NCBI RefSeq assembly: GCF_025567085.1
Contig: NZ_JAOQJN010000006.1
Span: 1-64,000 of the forward strand
Origin: Bovifimicola ammoniilytica
GTDB taxonomy: Bacteria > Bacillota > Clostridia > Lachnospirales > Lachnospiraceae
Length of the DNA stretch: 64,000 nucleotides
Direction: 5' to 3'
Shown here piece by piece: positions 8,400 through 16,706 of this stretch. The position numbers and the translations under genes are program-made. Below the pieces are notes generated by a model. The model searched no databases, was not told the origin of the DNA, and worked only from the letters and a program-made list of their open reading frames with translations. Numbering within the stretch: position 1 is the stretch's first letter; the number at the start of each line of letters is the position of its first letter.

Positions 8400-10517
8400 G
8401 TGGAAAATATAATAAACAGTGGAATGGCTTCATTTCTGACAATGACACATTTGCTCAATGTAAATGTGTCTAAGGAACAGTTGAATCATATTCTCTCCTT
8501 AAATGTAGGGGATATGACTGAAATAGAAATGATGACAGCCGCAAGATTGTTAAAGATAAAGGGAAAAATTAAGGAACTGAAATATGAACAGTTAGAAGAA
8601 TTGAATGTTCCTGTAATATGTAAAGCTAAAGATGATACATATTTTATTGTTGGAAAAACAGATAATAATAAGGTGATGATTCTAAAAGCAAATAAGCCAC
8701 CAAAATTAATATCTGTAGAAGAGTTCAGAGATATTTTTTCGGGAACAGTTATTCTGCTTAGTAATAAAAGCATTATTGATAAAGAGGCTGTGTTTGGTTT
8801 CAAGTGGTTTATTCCGACAATATTAAAATATAAGAAAGAATTTATAGAAGTATTGGTGGCAGTTTTTGTTATTCAGATATTAGGAATTCTGACACCGCTT
8901 GTAACACAGGTCATAGTTGATAAAGTTCTGGTACATAGGACTTTGTCAACGCTTTATGTGCTGGTGATAGGTTTATTCTTAGGGTATGTATTTGAAATGA
9001 TAATAGGTCTGGCAAAAAGTTATGTATTTACACATACAACTAACAGAATTGATGTAATGTTAAGTGACAAATTATTTAAACATCTTTTTGCATTACCACT
9101 TAGATATTTTGAATCAAGACGTACGGGTGAAACGGTAGCAAGAGTAAGAGAATTAGATAGTATAAGGTCCTTTCTGACAGGAACACCTCTATCATCGTTG
9201 ATAGATTTATTCTTCATTATAATTTATATAATAATTCTTTTCTTTTATAGTGTGCCATTAACATTTGTAGTAATTGCATCTATGCCGGTTTTTGCAATAT
9301 TATCAATTATTGTAACTCCATTATTCAAACAGAGACTTGATGAGAAATTTAACGCAGGCGCAGAAACACAATCATATCTTGTGGAATGTATCACAGGCGT
9401 TCAGACAATTAAGTCATTTGCCTTAGAACCTAAAGTTGAAAAGAAATGGGGAAGTCTTCAGGCTGATTATGTTAAAGCAGGATATAAGACTTCAATGGTT
9501 GCAGGTACAGCTAATACACTTGGACAGTTTATACAGAAAACATTTGATTTATTAATTCTTTTTATGGGAGCTAAGTATGTAATGGCTGGTAGATTTACGG
9601 TAGGTGAATTAGTTGCTTTCAGAATGTTATCAGGCAGAGTAAGTGGTCCTGTATTACGATTTGTCCAATTGTGGCAGGAGTATCAGCAGGCATCAATGTC
9701 TGTTAAGAGAATAGGTGATATTTTTAATACATCAACAGAACCAAGAGTTGATATAAATAAGTTGTCGCTTCCATCAATTAAAGGCAGAATTACTTTCGAG
9801 AAAGTGAAGTTCAGATATAGAATTGATGCACCGGAAGTAATTAAAAATATAAGTTTTGATATTGAACCGGGACAGATTATAGGAGTAGTGGGAAGGAGCG
9901 GTTCAGGTAAAAGTACCATTTCGAAACTTATACAAAGATTATATATTCCGGAAAGTGGAAAGATAATGGTAGATGGCGTTGATATATCTTTAGTCGACCC
10001 GGCATGGCTTAGAAGACAAATAGGTGTGGTTCTGCAGGAAAATTTTATGTTTAATGGAAGTATTGCAGAAAATATATCGATACATTGTCCTGGGGTATCT
10101 ATGGAAAAGATTATTGCTGCTGCGAAAATAGCAGGTGCAAATGATTTTATTATGCATATGCAAAATGGCTATGATACTATGATTGGCGAAAAGGGTGTTG
10201 GCTTATCAGGAGGACAGAAACAGCGGATTGCAATTGCAAGAGCTATAATTAGTAATCCTAGAATACTTATATTTGATGAAGCGACTTCGGCACTTGATTA
10301 TGAATCAGAAAGTATTATTCAGAATAATTTACAGGAAATATGTAAGGGCAGAACTGTATTAATAATTGCACATAGATTGTCAACACTTAAAGATGCTAAT
10401 AAGATTATGGTAATAGATAATGGCGAACTTGTTGAATTCGATACTAAAGAGAAGTTAATGAGTAACCAGGGACTTTATTATTATCTGTATAATATGCAGA
10501 AAGAGGGAAGAGTTTAA
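8400..10517 (+). CDS. Type I secretion ABC transporter (HlyB-like, with inactive C39-like domain)
   Basis: 705 residues: N-terminal C39-like domain (about 1-125), membrane domain with several hydrophobic helices (about 145-430) and an ABC ATPase with Walker A GRSGSGKST near 500, signature LSGGQKQR near 604 and Walker B ILIFDEATSALD. The N-terminal domain has SGMASF where processing transporters carry the catalytic Cys, so it should bind the substrate without cleaving it, as in HlyB. This fits an RTX substrate with no double-glycine leader. GTG start with a GGGGG ribosome binding site 7 bases upstream, 18 bases after the RTX gene. It exports the RTX protein together with the next gene product. 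Confidence 0.9.
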   Translation: MENIINSGMASFLTMTHLLNVNVSKEQLNHILSLNVGDMTEIEMMTAARLLKIKGKIKELKYEQLEELNVPVICKAKDDTYFIVGKTDNNKVMILKANKPPKLISVEEFRDIFSGTVILLSNKSIIDKEAVFGFKWFIPTILKYKKEFIEVLVAVFVIQILGILTPLVTQVIVDKVLVHRTLSTLYVLVIGLFLGYVFEMIIGLAKSYVFTHTTNRIDVMLSDKLFKHLFALPLRYFESRRTGETVARVRELDSIRSFLTGTPLSSLIDLFFIIIYIIILFFYSVPLTFVVIASMPVFAILSIIVTPLFKQRLDEKFNAGAETQSYLVECITGVQTIKSFALEPKVEKKWGSLQADYVKAGYKTSMVAGTANTLGQFIQKTFDLLILFMGAKYVMAGRFTVGELVAFRMLSGRVSGPVLRFVQLWQEYQQASMSVKRIGDIFNTSTEPRVDINKLSLPSIKGRITFEKVKFRYRIDAPEVIKNISFDIEPGQIIGVVGRSGSGKSTISKLIQRLYIPESGKIMVDGVDISLVDPAWLRRQIGVVLQENFMFNGSIAENISIHCPGVSMEKIIAAAKIAGANDFIMHMQNGYDTMIGEKGVGLSGGQKQRIAIARAIISNPRILIFDEATSALDYESESIIQNNLQEICKGRTVLIIAHRLSTLKDANKIMVIDNGELVEFDTKEKLMSNQGLYYYLYNMQKEGRV

Positions 10518-11608
10518 TGAGAAAAGAAATGCTTAATTATGTGAAGAAATATAGTAGAAAAAGAGATAGAAACCTTAAGTATGATTTTATGCCTGAGCTT
10601 CTTGAAATAATTGAGAAACCGGCACATATAGGTGGAAAGGTTATTATCTGGAGCATATTTACATTGCTTGTAGTAACCATTATATGGGCTTCAGTATCTA
10701 AAATCGATGTCGTATCTACGACAGGAGGAACAGTTAATCCAAAAGGAAGTGTTATCAATGTTCAGGCTAAGCAGGACGGCGTGGTAAATGAGGTTCTGGT
10801 AAGTAATGGTCAGTATGTGCATAAAGGTGATATTTTGGTTAAAATAGATTCCTCATACGATAATATAGATGTTGAAAATCTGTCTGCACAAAAGAAATTG
10901 CTAGAAGAAGAAAATAAAATATATCAGATGATATTAGATAATCAGGATATAAGTTCAATTGATATAAATCAATACGATGAAAGTATGAAGAATACAATTA
11001 ATTATATAGTTACACAGGAAAAGTATATAGCAAAAACGAATGAAGGTTCAATTGTTGATAACAAAGAACAACATAATCTGTCTGTACTTTCTAAAATAGC
11101 TGACAATGATGAGAAGATTTCTGAGATTGATAACAGTATTAAAAAGGCAGAGAATATTCTGGATAATAAAATACTTCATTCAGAAACTGATGGATATGTA
11201 ACGAATATGCAGGAGGGACTTACAGGAAATGTCGTTGGAACAGGAAATGTTCTGATGAATATTATACCTGATAATACACCTATGGAGTTAACCTGTTATG
11301 TGAAAAACAGTGATATTGCAGACTTGAAGATTGGTAAAGCGGCAGTTATTAAATTAGAGGCATATCCATATTCGGAATATGGTACATTAACAGGAAAGAT
11401 AACTTACATATCGGCAGGCGCAGTATCAACAGATGAAGTTAAGAATGTATATGTTGTAAAGCTTAGCATAGAAAATAATAATGATAAGATTAAATTACTC
11501 CCGGGAATGACTGCAACCGTAGAATTTGATTTAGGAAAAAGAAGTATTATGAAATACTTTCTTGATCCTATAACCGGAGCTTTAAAAAATACAGCCAGGG
11601 AAAAGTAA
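10517..11608 (+). CDS. HlyD-family periplasmic-adaptor-like protein of the type I secretion system
   Basis: 363 residues: cytoplasmic N-terminus (about 1-37), one membrane helix (VIIWSIFTLLVVTIIW), lipoyl-like half motifs (VINVQAKQDGVVNEVLV and DGYVTNMQEGL), a short coiled-coil section between them and a beta-barrel C-terminal half (LLPGMTATVEFDL). The coiled coil is much shorter than in Gram-negative HlyD, where it reaches TolC; no outer-membrane partner is present here, which fits a single-membrane cell. TAATG overlap with the transporter gene shows they are co-translated. Confidence 0.88.
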   Translation: MRKEMLNYVKKYSRKRDRNLKYDFMPELLEIIEKPAHIGGKVIIWSIFTLLVVTIIWASVSKIDVVSTTGGTVNPKGSVINVQAKQDGVVNEVLVSNGQYVHKGDILVKIDSSYDNIDVENLSAQKKLLEEENKIYQMILDNQDISSIDINQYDESMKNTINYIVTQEKYIAKTNEGSIVDNKEQHNLSVLSKIADNDEKISEIDNSIKKAENILDNKILHSETDGYVTNMQEGLTGNVVGTGNVLMNIIPDNTPMELTCYVKNSDIADLKIGKAAVIKLEAYPYSEYGTLTGKITYISAGAVSTDEVKNVYVVKLSIENNNDKIKLLPGMTATVEFDLGKRSIMKYFLDPITGALKNTAREK

Positions 11609-11615
11609 TAAGAAT

Positions 11616-11639
11616 AATCTTATTATAATGTTATAATAA
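11616..11639. terminator. Weak A+T-only hairpin between convergent genes
   Basis: TTATTATAA-TG-TTATAATAA (11620-11639) lies between the convergent hlyD-like and fabH genes. The 16 bases at 11616-11631 recur at 11679-11694 in the 3' end of fabH. It has no G+C in the stem and no clear T run, so a terminator role is uncertain. Confidence 0.3.
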
Positions 11640-11685
11640 TACGATTTAGCGACAGGCGTAAATTACATATTCAAGGACAATCTTA

Positions 11686-12657
11686 TTATAATGTCATAAG
11701 AATACCAGCCCATGTAAGTCCACCACCAAAACCAGCTAAAGCAATAAGGTCGCCAGGTTTTACGGTTCCGTTATGTAATACCTCATCTAAGAGGATTGCC
11801 ACACTTGCAGCTGAAGTATTGCCATATTTATCAAGATTAACAGGGAAAATATCATCGCTAAGATGTAATCTTTTAGCGGCAAACTGAATAATACGTTTAT
11901 TTGCCTGATGTAGTAATATTTTGTTAAAATCTTTTATTTCTATTCCGGATTTTGTTGATAATGATTCAATAATTTCCGGGATTTTTCTTGTGGCAAATTT
12001 GAATACTTCCTGACCATTCATATGGACATAAGGAGAGGTATAATTATTTTGAATAAAAGGGTTAATTAGTGGAGCATTTCCACAGGTTAATACATCGCCT
12101 TTACTTCCGTCTGAACCATGTTCTAAACATAGTATGCCACGTTTATCTGAATGGGAAACACCTAATATGGCAGCACCGGCCCCATCACCGAATAATACAC
12201 AGGTACCTCTGTCAGTCCAGTCAATTATTTTAGAAAGTGTTTCAGCACCTATTATAAGAGCATGCTTAATTAATCCAGAGCAAATGAAAGCATGGGCCGT
12301 CTGTAATCCATACATAAATCCGGTGCAGGCAGCATTTATATCATAACACATAGCATTTATGGCACCGGTTGCAGCCTGGACTTTGCATGCTGTACTTGGC
12401 ATTTTTCCATCAGGAGTTAATGTGGCTACAATAATTAAATCTATATCCTCCGGTGAGATATGGGAGTCTTTAATAGCTTTTATAGCGGCTTTAATTGATA
12501 ATGTGGCAGTTGTATCACTATTTGAAATTCTTCGTTCTGAGATGCCGGTTCTGTCAGTAATCCATTCATCACTTGTATCGACAATGGTGCTAAAATATTT
12601 ATTTGTTACAATATTTGCAGGAACAGCAGAACCTGTTCCTAATATATATGATGTCAT
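11686..12657 (-). CDS. fabH: 3-oxoacyl-[ACP] synthase III (FabH)
   Basis: 323 residues, normal family length. Condenses acetyl-CoA with malonyl-ACP to start fatty acid synthesis. Catalytic triad visible: Cys111 (INAACTGFMYG), His250 (LLHQANKR) and Asn280 (KYGNTSAAS). The N-terminal TSDEWITDRTGISERR segment is typical. GGAGA lies 8 bases before the ATG at 12657. It stands alone, not within a fab operon, so a specialised starter-unit role is possible, but the sequence is that of an ordinary FabH. Confidence 0.93.
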   Translation of the reverse strand: MTSYILGTGSAVPANIVTNKYFSTIVDTSDEWITDRTGISERRISNSDTTATLSIKAAIKAIKDSHISPEDIDLIIVATLTPDGKMPSTACKVQAATGAINAMCYDINAACTGFMYGLQTAHAFICSGLIKHALIIGAETLSKIIDWTDRGTCVLFGDGAGAAILGVSHSDKRGILCLEHGSDGSKGDVLTCGNAPLINPFIQNNYTSPYVHMNGQEVFKFATRKIPEIIESLSTKSGIEIKDFNKILLHQANKRIIQFAAKRLHLSDDIFPVNLDKYGNTSAASVAILLDEVLHNGTVKPGDLIALAGFGGGLTWAGILMTL

Positions 12658-12740
12658 AAGCTTTCTCCGTTCATAAAATATACGTTATTTAATTATACAC
12701 CGAAAATAAGGATATCTTGCATAAAAATAAAATAAAAAGT

Positions 12741-12788
12741 ACGATAAGCAGTAGGATAAACAGTAAGATAAGCAGTAAGATAAACAGG
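12741..12788. repeat. Four tandem 12-bp units
   Basis: Four copies of a 12-mer of the form A(C/G/A)GATAA(G/A)CAGT in the 270-bp gap between fabH and the amylase gene, alternating G and A at one position. Too short for CRISPR. Possibly part of the fabH promoter region or a slippage tract. Confidence 0.7.
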
Positions 12789-12862
12789 CTGAAGTAATTA
12801 ATACATTTACAAATAACAGGGGCAGAATAATTATAAGACAATAAACAGGATTATAATAAATC

Positions 12863-12927
12863 AGGCTCGTTACCCGGTCTATATATGATGTTGTTTCATA
12901 TATAAAATGGATAAAGAGCCTATATTT
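12863..12927. terminator. Nested hairpin downstream of the amylase gene
   Basis: AGGCTC (12863) pairs with GAGCCT (12921), enclosing TATATATGA / TCATATATA with a 7-base loop. On the plus strand it is followed by TATATTTTTA; on the minus strand, the direction of the amylase transcript, the T run is poor. It lies right after the amylase stop codon, so it probably ends or stabilises that mRNA. Confidence 0.45.
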
Positions 12928-14340
12928 TTATTCTGAAAGAATAATATAATATTCAAAAGGTTTTAGAGTGTTGAGGTCTTTAGTATTAAGAGTAGTTTTC
13001 TCATCATTGATAATTCCTGTTGAATCACCATTTAATAAGATGTTGCCTTTAGAAATCTTCTTATCATATTTAACTGTCTGTTCTTTATTAGAAAGATTAA
13101 CAACAACTGTAATCTTCTTACCATTTTTAACACGTTCGTAAGATAATATGCTCTTGTTATCGTTCGTAATCATTCTGACTTTACCGCCGGCTAATCCTGT
13201 ATAAAGAGGTTCATTCTCAGTCTTTATTGTACAGAAATCAGTAAGGAGTTTCTCGTATTTATAATCGCCAAAATCAATATTATCCTTTTCGAAGAACTCA
13301 AGGGAAATATCTGAATCTTCTTCATTACCTGAATATATAAGAGGAAGTCCCTCAGCAGTAAATACTACAGTATATAAAGCACCAAGAGATTCTTCGCCGA
13401 AACGGTCAGCAAGTGTTCCGTCATAAGTATTTTTATCGTGGTTATCGATGAAATTCATCTTAAAAGCTCCGTAAGGGAGGTCCTTTTTGATGTAGCTTTC
13501 TAATTTGTCAGCAGTATTTGGAACTGATGATGCTAACTTGAGTGCATCATATAATTCGAAATTATAGTTACTGTCAAATGCTTTGTTAAGAAGTGAATCA
13601 CTGTTTGTACCATCTTCTGCAACCATATAGATAGGTTTAACCTTATCTAATTCAGTACGTGCCTGTTCCCAGAAGTCAAGTGGTACACCCTGTGCATAAT
13701 CGCATCTGAAACCATCAACACCGATATCATCTATCCAGAATTTCATGGCATCAATCATAGCAGTTCTCATATCATTATTTGTATAATCTAATTGTGCTAC
13801 GTCATTCCAGTCTGTATTAAGAGGTGAAATGATATTACCATTTTCATCTTTAGCATAATATTCAGAGTGTTCAGTAATCCAGGTATGGTCCCAGCCTGTA
13901 TGATTAGCAACCCAGTCTAAGATAACGTGGAAGCCCATTTCGTGAGCTTTATTTACTAATTCCTTGAATTCATCAAGAGTACCGAATTCATTGTTTACTT
14001 CTTTATAATCTCTTATAGAATAATAAGAACCGAGAGTACCTTTTTTATTAAGCTCGGAAATAGGATAGATAGGCATAAACCAGAGTGTATTGACACCCAT
14101 ATTTTTAAGTCTTTCTAAATGACTTGAAAATGCGGCAAATGTACCCTCATTTGTATATTGACGTACATTAACTTCATAGATTATGGCTGTATCTATCCAG
14201 TCAGCCTGCGTACGCTCGCCTATTACCACTTCATCTTCTTTAAAAGTTTCTTTCTTAGAAGAATTACCACAGCCTGCTAAGGACAGAACCATAGAAGTGG
14301 CTAATGATAATGCAATAAATGATTTAAAAATCTTTCTCAT
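12928..14340 (-). CDS. Alpha-amylase family (GH13) lipoprotein
   Basis: 470 residues: lipoprotein signal with clear lipobox (LSLAGCGNSS), then a GH13 catalytic barrel. Conserved regions: VILDWVANHTGWDH, nucleophile Asp in GFRCDYA, acid/base Glu in YMVAEDG, and third Asp in FIDNHDKN. C-terminal beta domain ends FEYYIILSE. It should hydrolyse alpha-glucans at the cell surface. The catalytic segment FRCDYA rather than FRxDAA is a mild deviation. Monocistronic, with its own promoter and a palindrome just downstream of it. Confidence 0.9.
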   Translation of the reverse strand: MRKIFKSFIALSLATSMVLSLAGCGNSSKKETFKEDEVVIGERTQADWIDTAIIYEVNVRQYTNEGTFAAFSSHLERLKNMGVNTLWFMPIYPISELNKKGTLGSYYSIRDYKEVNNEFGTLDEFKELVNKAHEMGFHVILDWVANHTGWDHTWITEHSEYYAKDENGNIISPLNTDWNDVAQLDYTNNDMRTAMIDAMKFWIDDIGVDGFRCDYAQGVPLDFWEQARTELDKVKPIYMVAEDGTNSDSLLNKAFDSNYNFELYDALKLASSVPNTADKLESYIKKDLPYGAFKMNFIDNHDKNTYDGTLADRFGEESLGALYTVVFTAEGLPLIYSGNEEDSDISLEFFEKDNIDFGDYKYEKLLTDFCTIKTENEPLYTGLAGGKVRMITNDNKSILSYERVKNGKKITVVVNLSNKEQTVKYDKKISKGNILLNGDSTGIINDEKTTLNTKDLNTLKPFEYYIILSE

Positions 14341-14401
14341 ATCTTGTATTGTCTCCAGTCTGCAGGCTATAGATATTTTGTTAAATTAAGTTGTTATAAA
14401 A

Positions 14402-14433
14402 GACAATTTTGTGTTGCCTGCCACACAATTGTC
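14402..14433. promoter_or_regulatory. Operator-like inverted repeat in front of the amylase gene
   Basis: GACAATTTTGTG (14402) and CACACAATTGTC (ending 14433) form a near-perfect inverted repeat with a G+C-rich centre. It lies about 12-40 bases downstream of the minus-strand -10 box, the usual site for a repressor of the LacI type controlling a sugar gene. It could instead be an mRNA leader hairpin. Confidence 0.5.
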
Positions 14434-14444
14434 AGGTAACTTTA

Positions 14445-14473
14445 AGTATACCGAACAGTTGAGAAATGGGCAA
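14445..14473 (-). promoter_or_regulatory. Promoter of the amylase gene
   Basis: On the minus strand: TTGCCC (14473-14468), 17-bp spacer, TATACT (14450-14445), about 105 bases before the ATG. Confidence 0.6.
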
Positions 14474-14597
14474 GTTATATTCTTGAAAATATGTATATTT
14501 TATTTGCAATTATACTCTTGGAAAAATATATATTTTATTTGTGAAAATATATGTTTTTTTATTTGTGTTTTAATCGGAGTTTAATGATAAAATATTA

Positions 14598-14626
14598 TTG
14601 ACAGTACCAGTTAATAATATTACAAT
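14598..14626 (+). promoter_or_regulatory. Promoter of the pot-fol operon
   Basis: TTGACA (14598-14603), exactly 17 bases, TACAAT (14621-14626). It leaves a leader of about 160 bases before potA, in which I see no known riboswitch. Confidence 0.8.
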
Positions 14627-14791
14627 TCAATTTGGCTGACTTAACGAGATTAATAGTCTTATGGATATTTTCAGGTATGTGAATCCGTTATGTAAAAACG
14701 CAAGATGGAAAATGAATTTTGAAAATAAATTTTACATCAGTTTATTAATAGAATTTGCTGTGGCATAGATAAACCAGAAAGGAATTTTGAG

Positions 14792-15865
14792 ATGACAAAA
14801 AGACTTATAGATTTAGTTGATATTTCAAAATCATACGGTGACAATTTAATTCTTGATGAATTAAATCTGTATATAAGAGAGAATGAATTTCTAACATTAT
14901 TAGGACCAAGTGGTTGCGGTAAGACTACGACCCTTAGAATCATAGGTGGGTTTGAACAGCCAGATAATGGAAAAGTTGTTTTTGATGGGAAAGATATTAC
15001 AAAGCTTCCGCCCAATAAGAGACAGTTAAATACAGTATTTCAGAAATATGCCTTATTTACACATATGACAATAGCTGAAAATATAGCATTTGGATTAAAG
15101 ATAAAGAAGAAAAGCAAACAATATATTGATGACAAGATTAAATATGCTTTAAAGCTTGTTAACCTTGATGGATATGAAAACAGAATGGCAGATTCATTAA
15201 GTGGTGGACAACAACAGCGAATTGCAATAGCCAGAGCCATTGTTAACGAGCCTAAGGTTTTGTTACTTGATGAACCATTAGGAGCATTGGATTTGAAACT
15301 CCGTCAGGAGATGCAGTATGAACTTATCAGATTAAAGAATGAACTTGGAATTACATTTATATATGTAACACATGACCAGGAAGAAGCACTTACTATGTCT
15401 GATACAATCGTGGTTATGAATCAGGGATATATACAGCAGATTGGTACACCGGAAGATATATATAATGAGCCTGAGAACGCATTTGTGGCGGATTTCATTG
15501 GTGACAGCAATATTATCTCTGCTACTATGATAGAAGATAAAGTTGTAGAGATACTTGGAACAAAGTTCAAATGTGTGGATACAGGTTTTGGTAATAATAA
15601 ACCTGTGGATGCAGTTATAAGACCTGAGGACGTGGAATTAGTTGAAAAAGGAAAAGGAATAATAGATGGCAGGGTCACACATCTCATATTTAAGGGAGTT
15701 CATTACGAGATGGAGGTTATGGCTAATGGTTATGAATGGTTAGTGCATAGTACAACATTTGAGCCGGTTGGAACGGAAGTAGGTATAACTGTTGATCCAT
15801 TCAATATTCAGATAATGCATAAGCCTGAATCAGAAGATGAGGAGGCAGTACCAATTGAAGAATAA
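14792..15865 (+). CDS. potA: Spermidine/putrescine ABC transporter ATPase (PotA)
   Basis: 357 residues. ATPase domain with Walker A GPSGCGKTT, signature LSGGQQQR and Walker B VLLLDEPLGALD, followed by a C-terminal TOBE-like domain (about 240-345). Energises polyamine uptake with the two products encoded next. AAAGGAA precedes the ATG. The acidic tail (ESEDEEAVPIEE) overlaps the start region of potB. Confidence 0.93.
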   Translation: MTKRLIDLVDISKSYGDNLILDELNLYIRENEFLTLLGPSGCGKTTTLRIIGGFEQPDNGKVVFDGKDITKLPPNKRQLNTVFQKYALFTHMTIAENIAFGLKIKKKSKQYIDDKIKYALKLVNLDGYENRMADSLSGGQQQRIAIARAIVNEPKVLLLDEPLGALDLKLRQEMQYELIRLKNELGITFIYVTHDQEEALTMSDTIVVMNQGYIQQIGTPEDIYNEPENAFVADFIGDSNIISATMIEDKVVEILGTKFKCVDTGFGNNKPVDAVIRPEDVELVEKGKGIIDGRVTHLIFKGVHYEMEVMANGYEWLVHSTTFEPVGTEVGITVDPFNIQIMHKPESEDEEAVPIEE

Positions 15866-16706
15866 AGAAAAAAAGGATAGGGCACTTAGCGCCTCATTCA
15901 AGAATACATTAATGGCGGGACCTTATATTGTATGGATAATTGCTTTCATAGTAATTCCGTTAGTCTTTGTATTCTATTATGGATTTACTGATGCAAATGG
16001 ACATTTTACTTTCGATAATGTTGCCGTAATTGCACAGAAAGAATATTATAATGCATTGATTTTATCTATAATCCTTGCAGTTATAAGTACATTGGTATGT
16101 CTGTTACTTGCGTATCCGTTAGCACTTATTCTTAGAAATATGCATATGAAGAAGAATAGTTTTATTGTATTTGTATTCATTATGCCGATGTGGATGAATT
16201 TTCTGTTGAGAACTTATGCATGGCAGGCAATATTAGATATAAATGGTGTACTTGATCATCTGTTGAATACACTGCATTTACCATATTTTAATATAATTAA
16301 TACTCCGGCAGCAATAGTATTAGGTATGGTATATGACTTTTTGCCATTTATGGTCTTACCTATATATAATGTATTAGTTAAAATCGATGACAATACGATA
16401 AATGCGGCAAGAGATTTAGGAGCAGATTACTTCCAGACACTTAGAAAAGTAATTCTGCCACTCAGCTTTCCGGGAATTGCAAGTGGAATAATTATGGTAT
16501 TTGTTCCTGCACTTACTACTTTCGTTGTATCAGACATTTTAGGTGGAGGTAAACTATTACTTATCGGTAATCTTGTGGAAAATAAGGTTAAAGCAGATAA
16601 CATTAATTTAGGTGCGGGACTTTCACTTATACTTATGATATTCATTGTTTTAAATATGTTATTTACGGCAAAATACGATAAGGGTGAAGGAGGAAATGTA
16701 TTATAA
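15855..16706 (+). CDS. potB: Spermidine/putrescine ABC transporter permease (PotB)
   Basis: About 283 residues with six predicted membrane helices and the binding-protein-dependent permease loop (INAARDLGADYFQTLRKV), which contacts PotA. I place the start at the TTG at 15855 because GGAGG at 15841-15845 sits 9 bases before it; an in-frame ATG at 15837 would have no ribosome binding site. The stop overlaps the start of potCD (TAATG). Confidence 0.88.
   Translation: MKNKEKKDRALSASFKNTLMAGPYIVWIIAFIVIPLVFVFYYGFTDANGHFTFDNVAVIAQKEYYNALILSIILAVISTLVCLLLAYPLALILRNMHMKKNSFIVFVFIMPMWMNFLLRTYAWQAILDINGVLDHLLNTLHLPYFNIINTPAAIVLGMVYDFLPFMVLPIYNVLVKIDDNTINAARDLGADYFQTLRKVILPLSFPGIASGIIMVFVPALTTFVVSDILGGGKLLLIGNLVENKVKADNINLGAGLSLILMIFIVLNMLFTAKYDKGEGGNVL

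Noticed and set aside
12741..12788. CRISPR array
   Set aside because: Four 12-bp units without spacers are far too short; no cas genes are present in the window.
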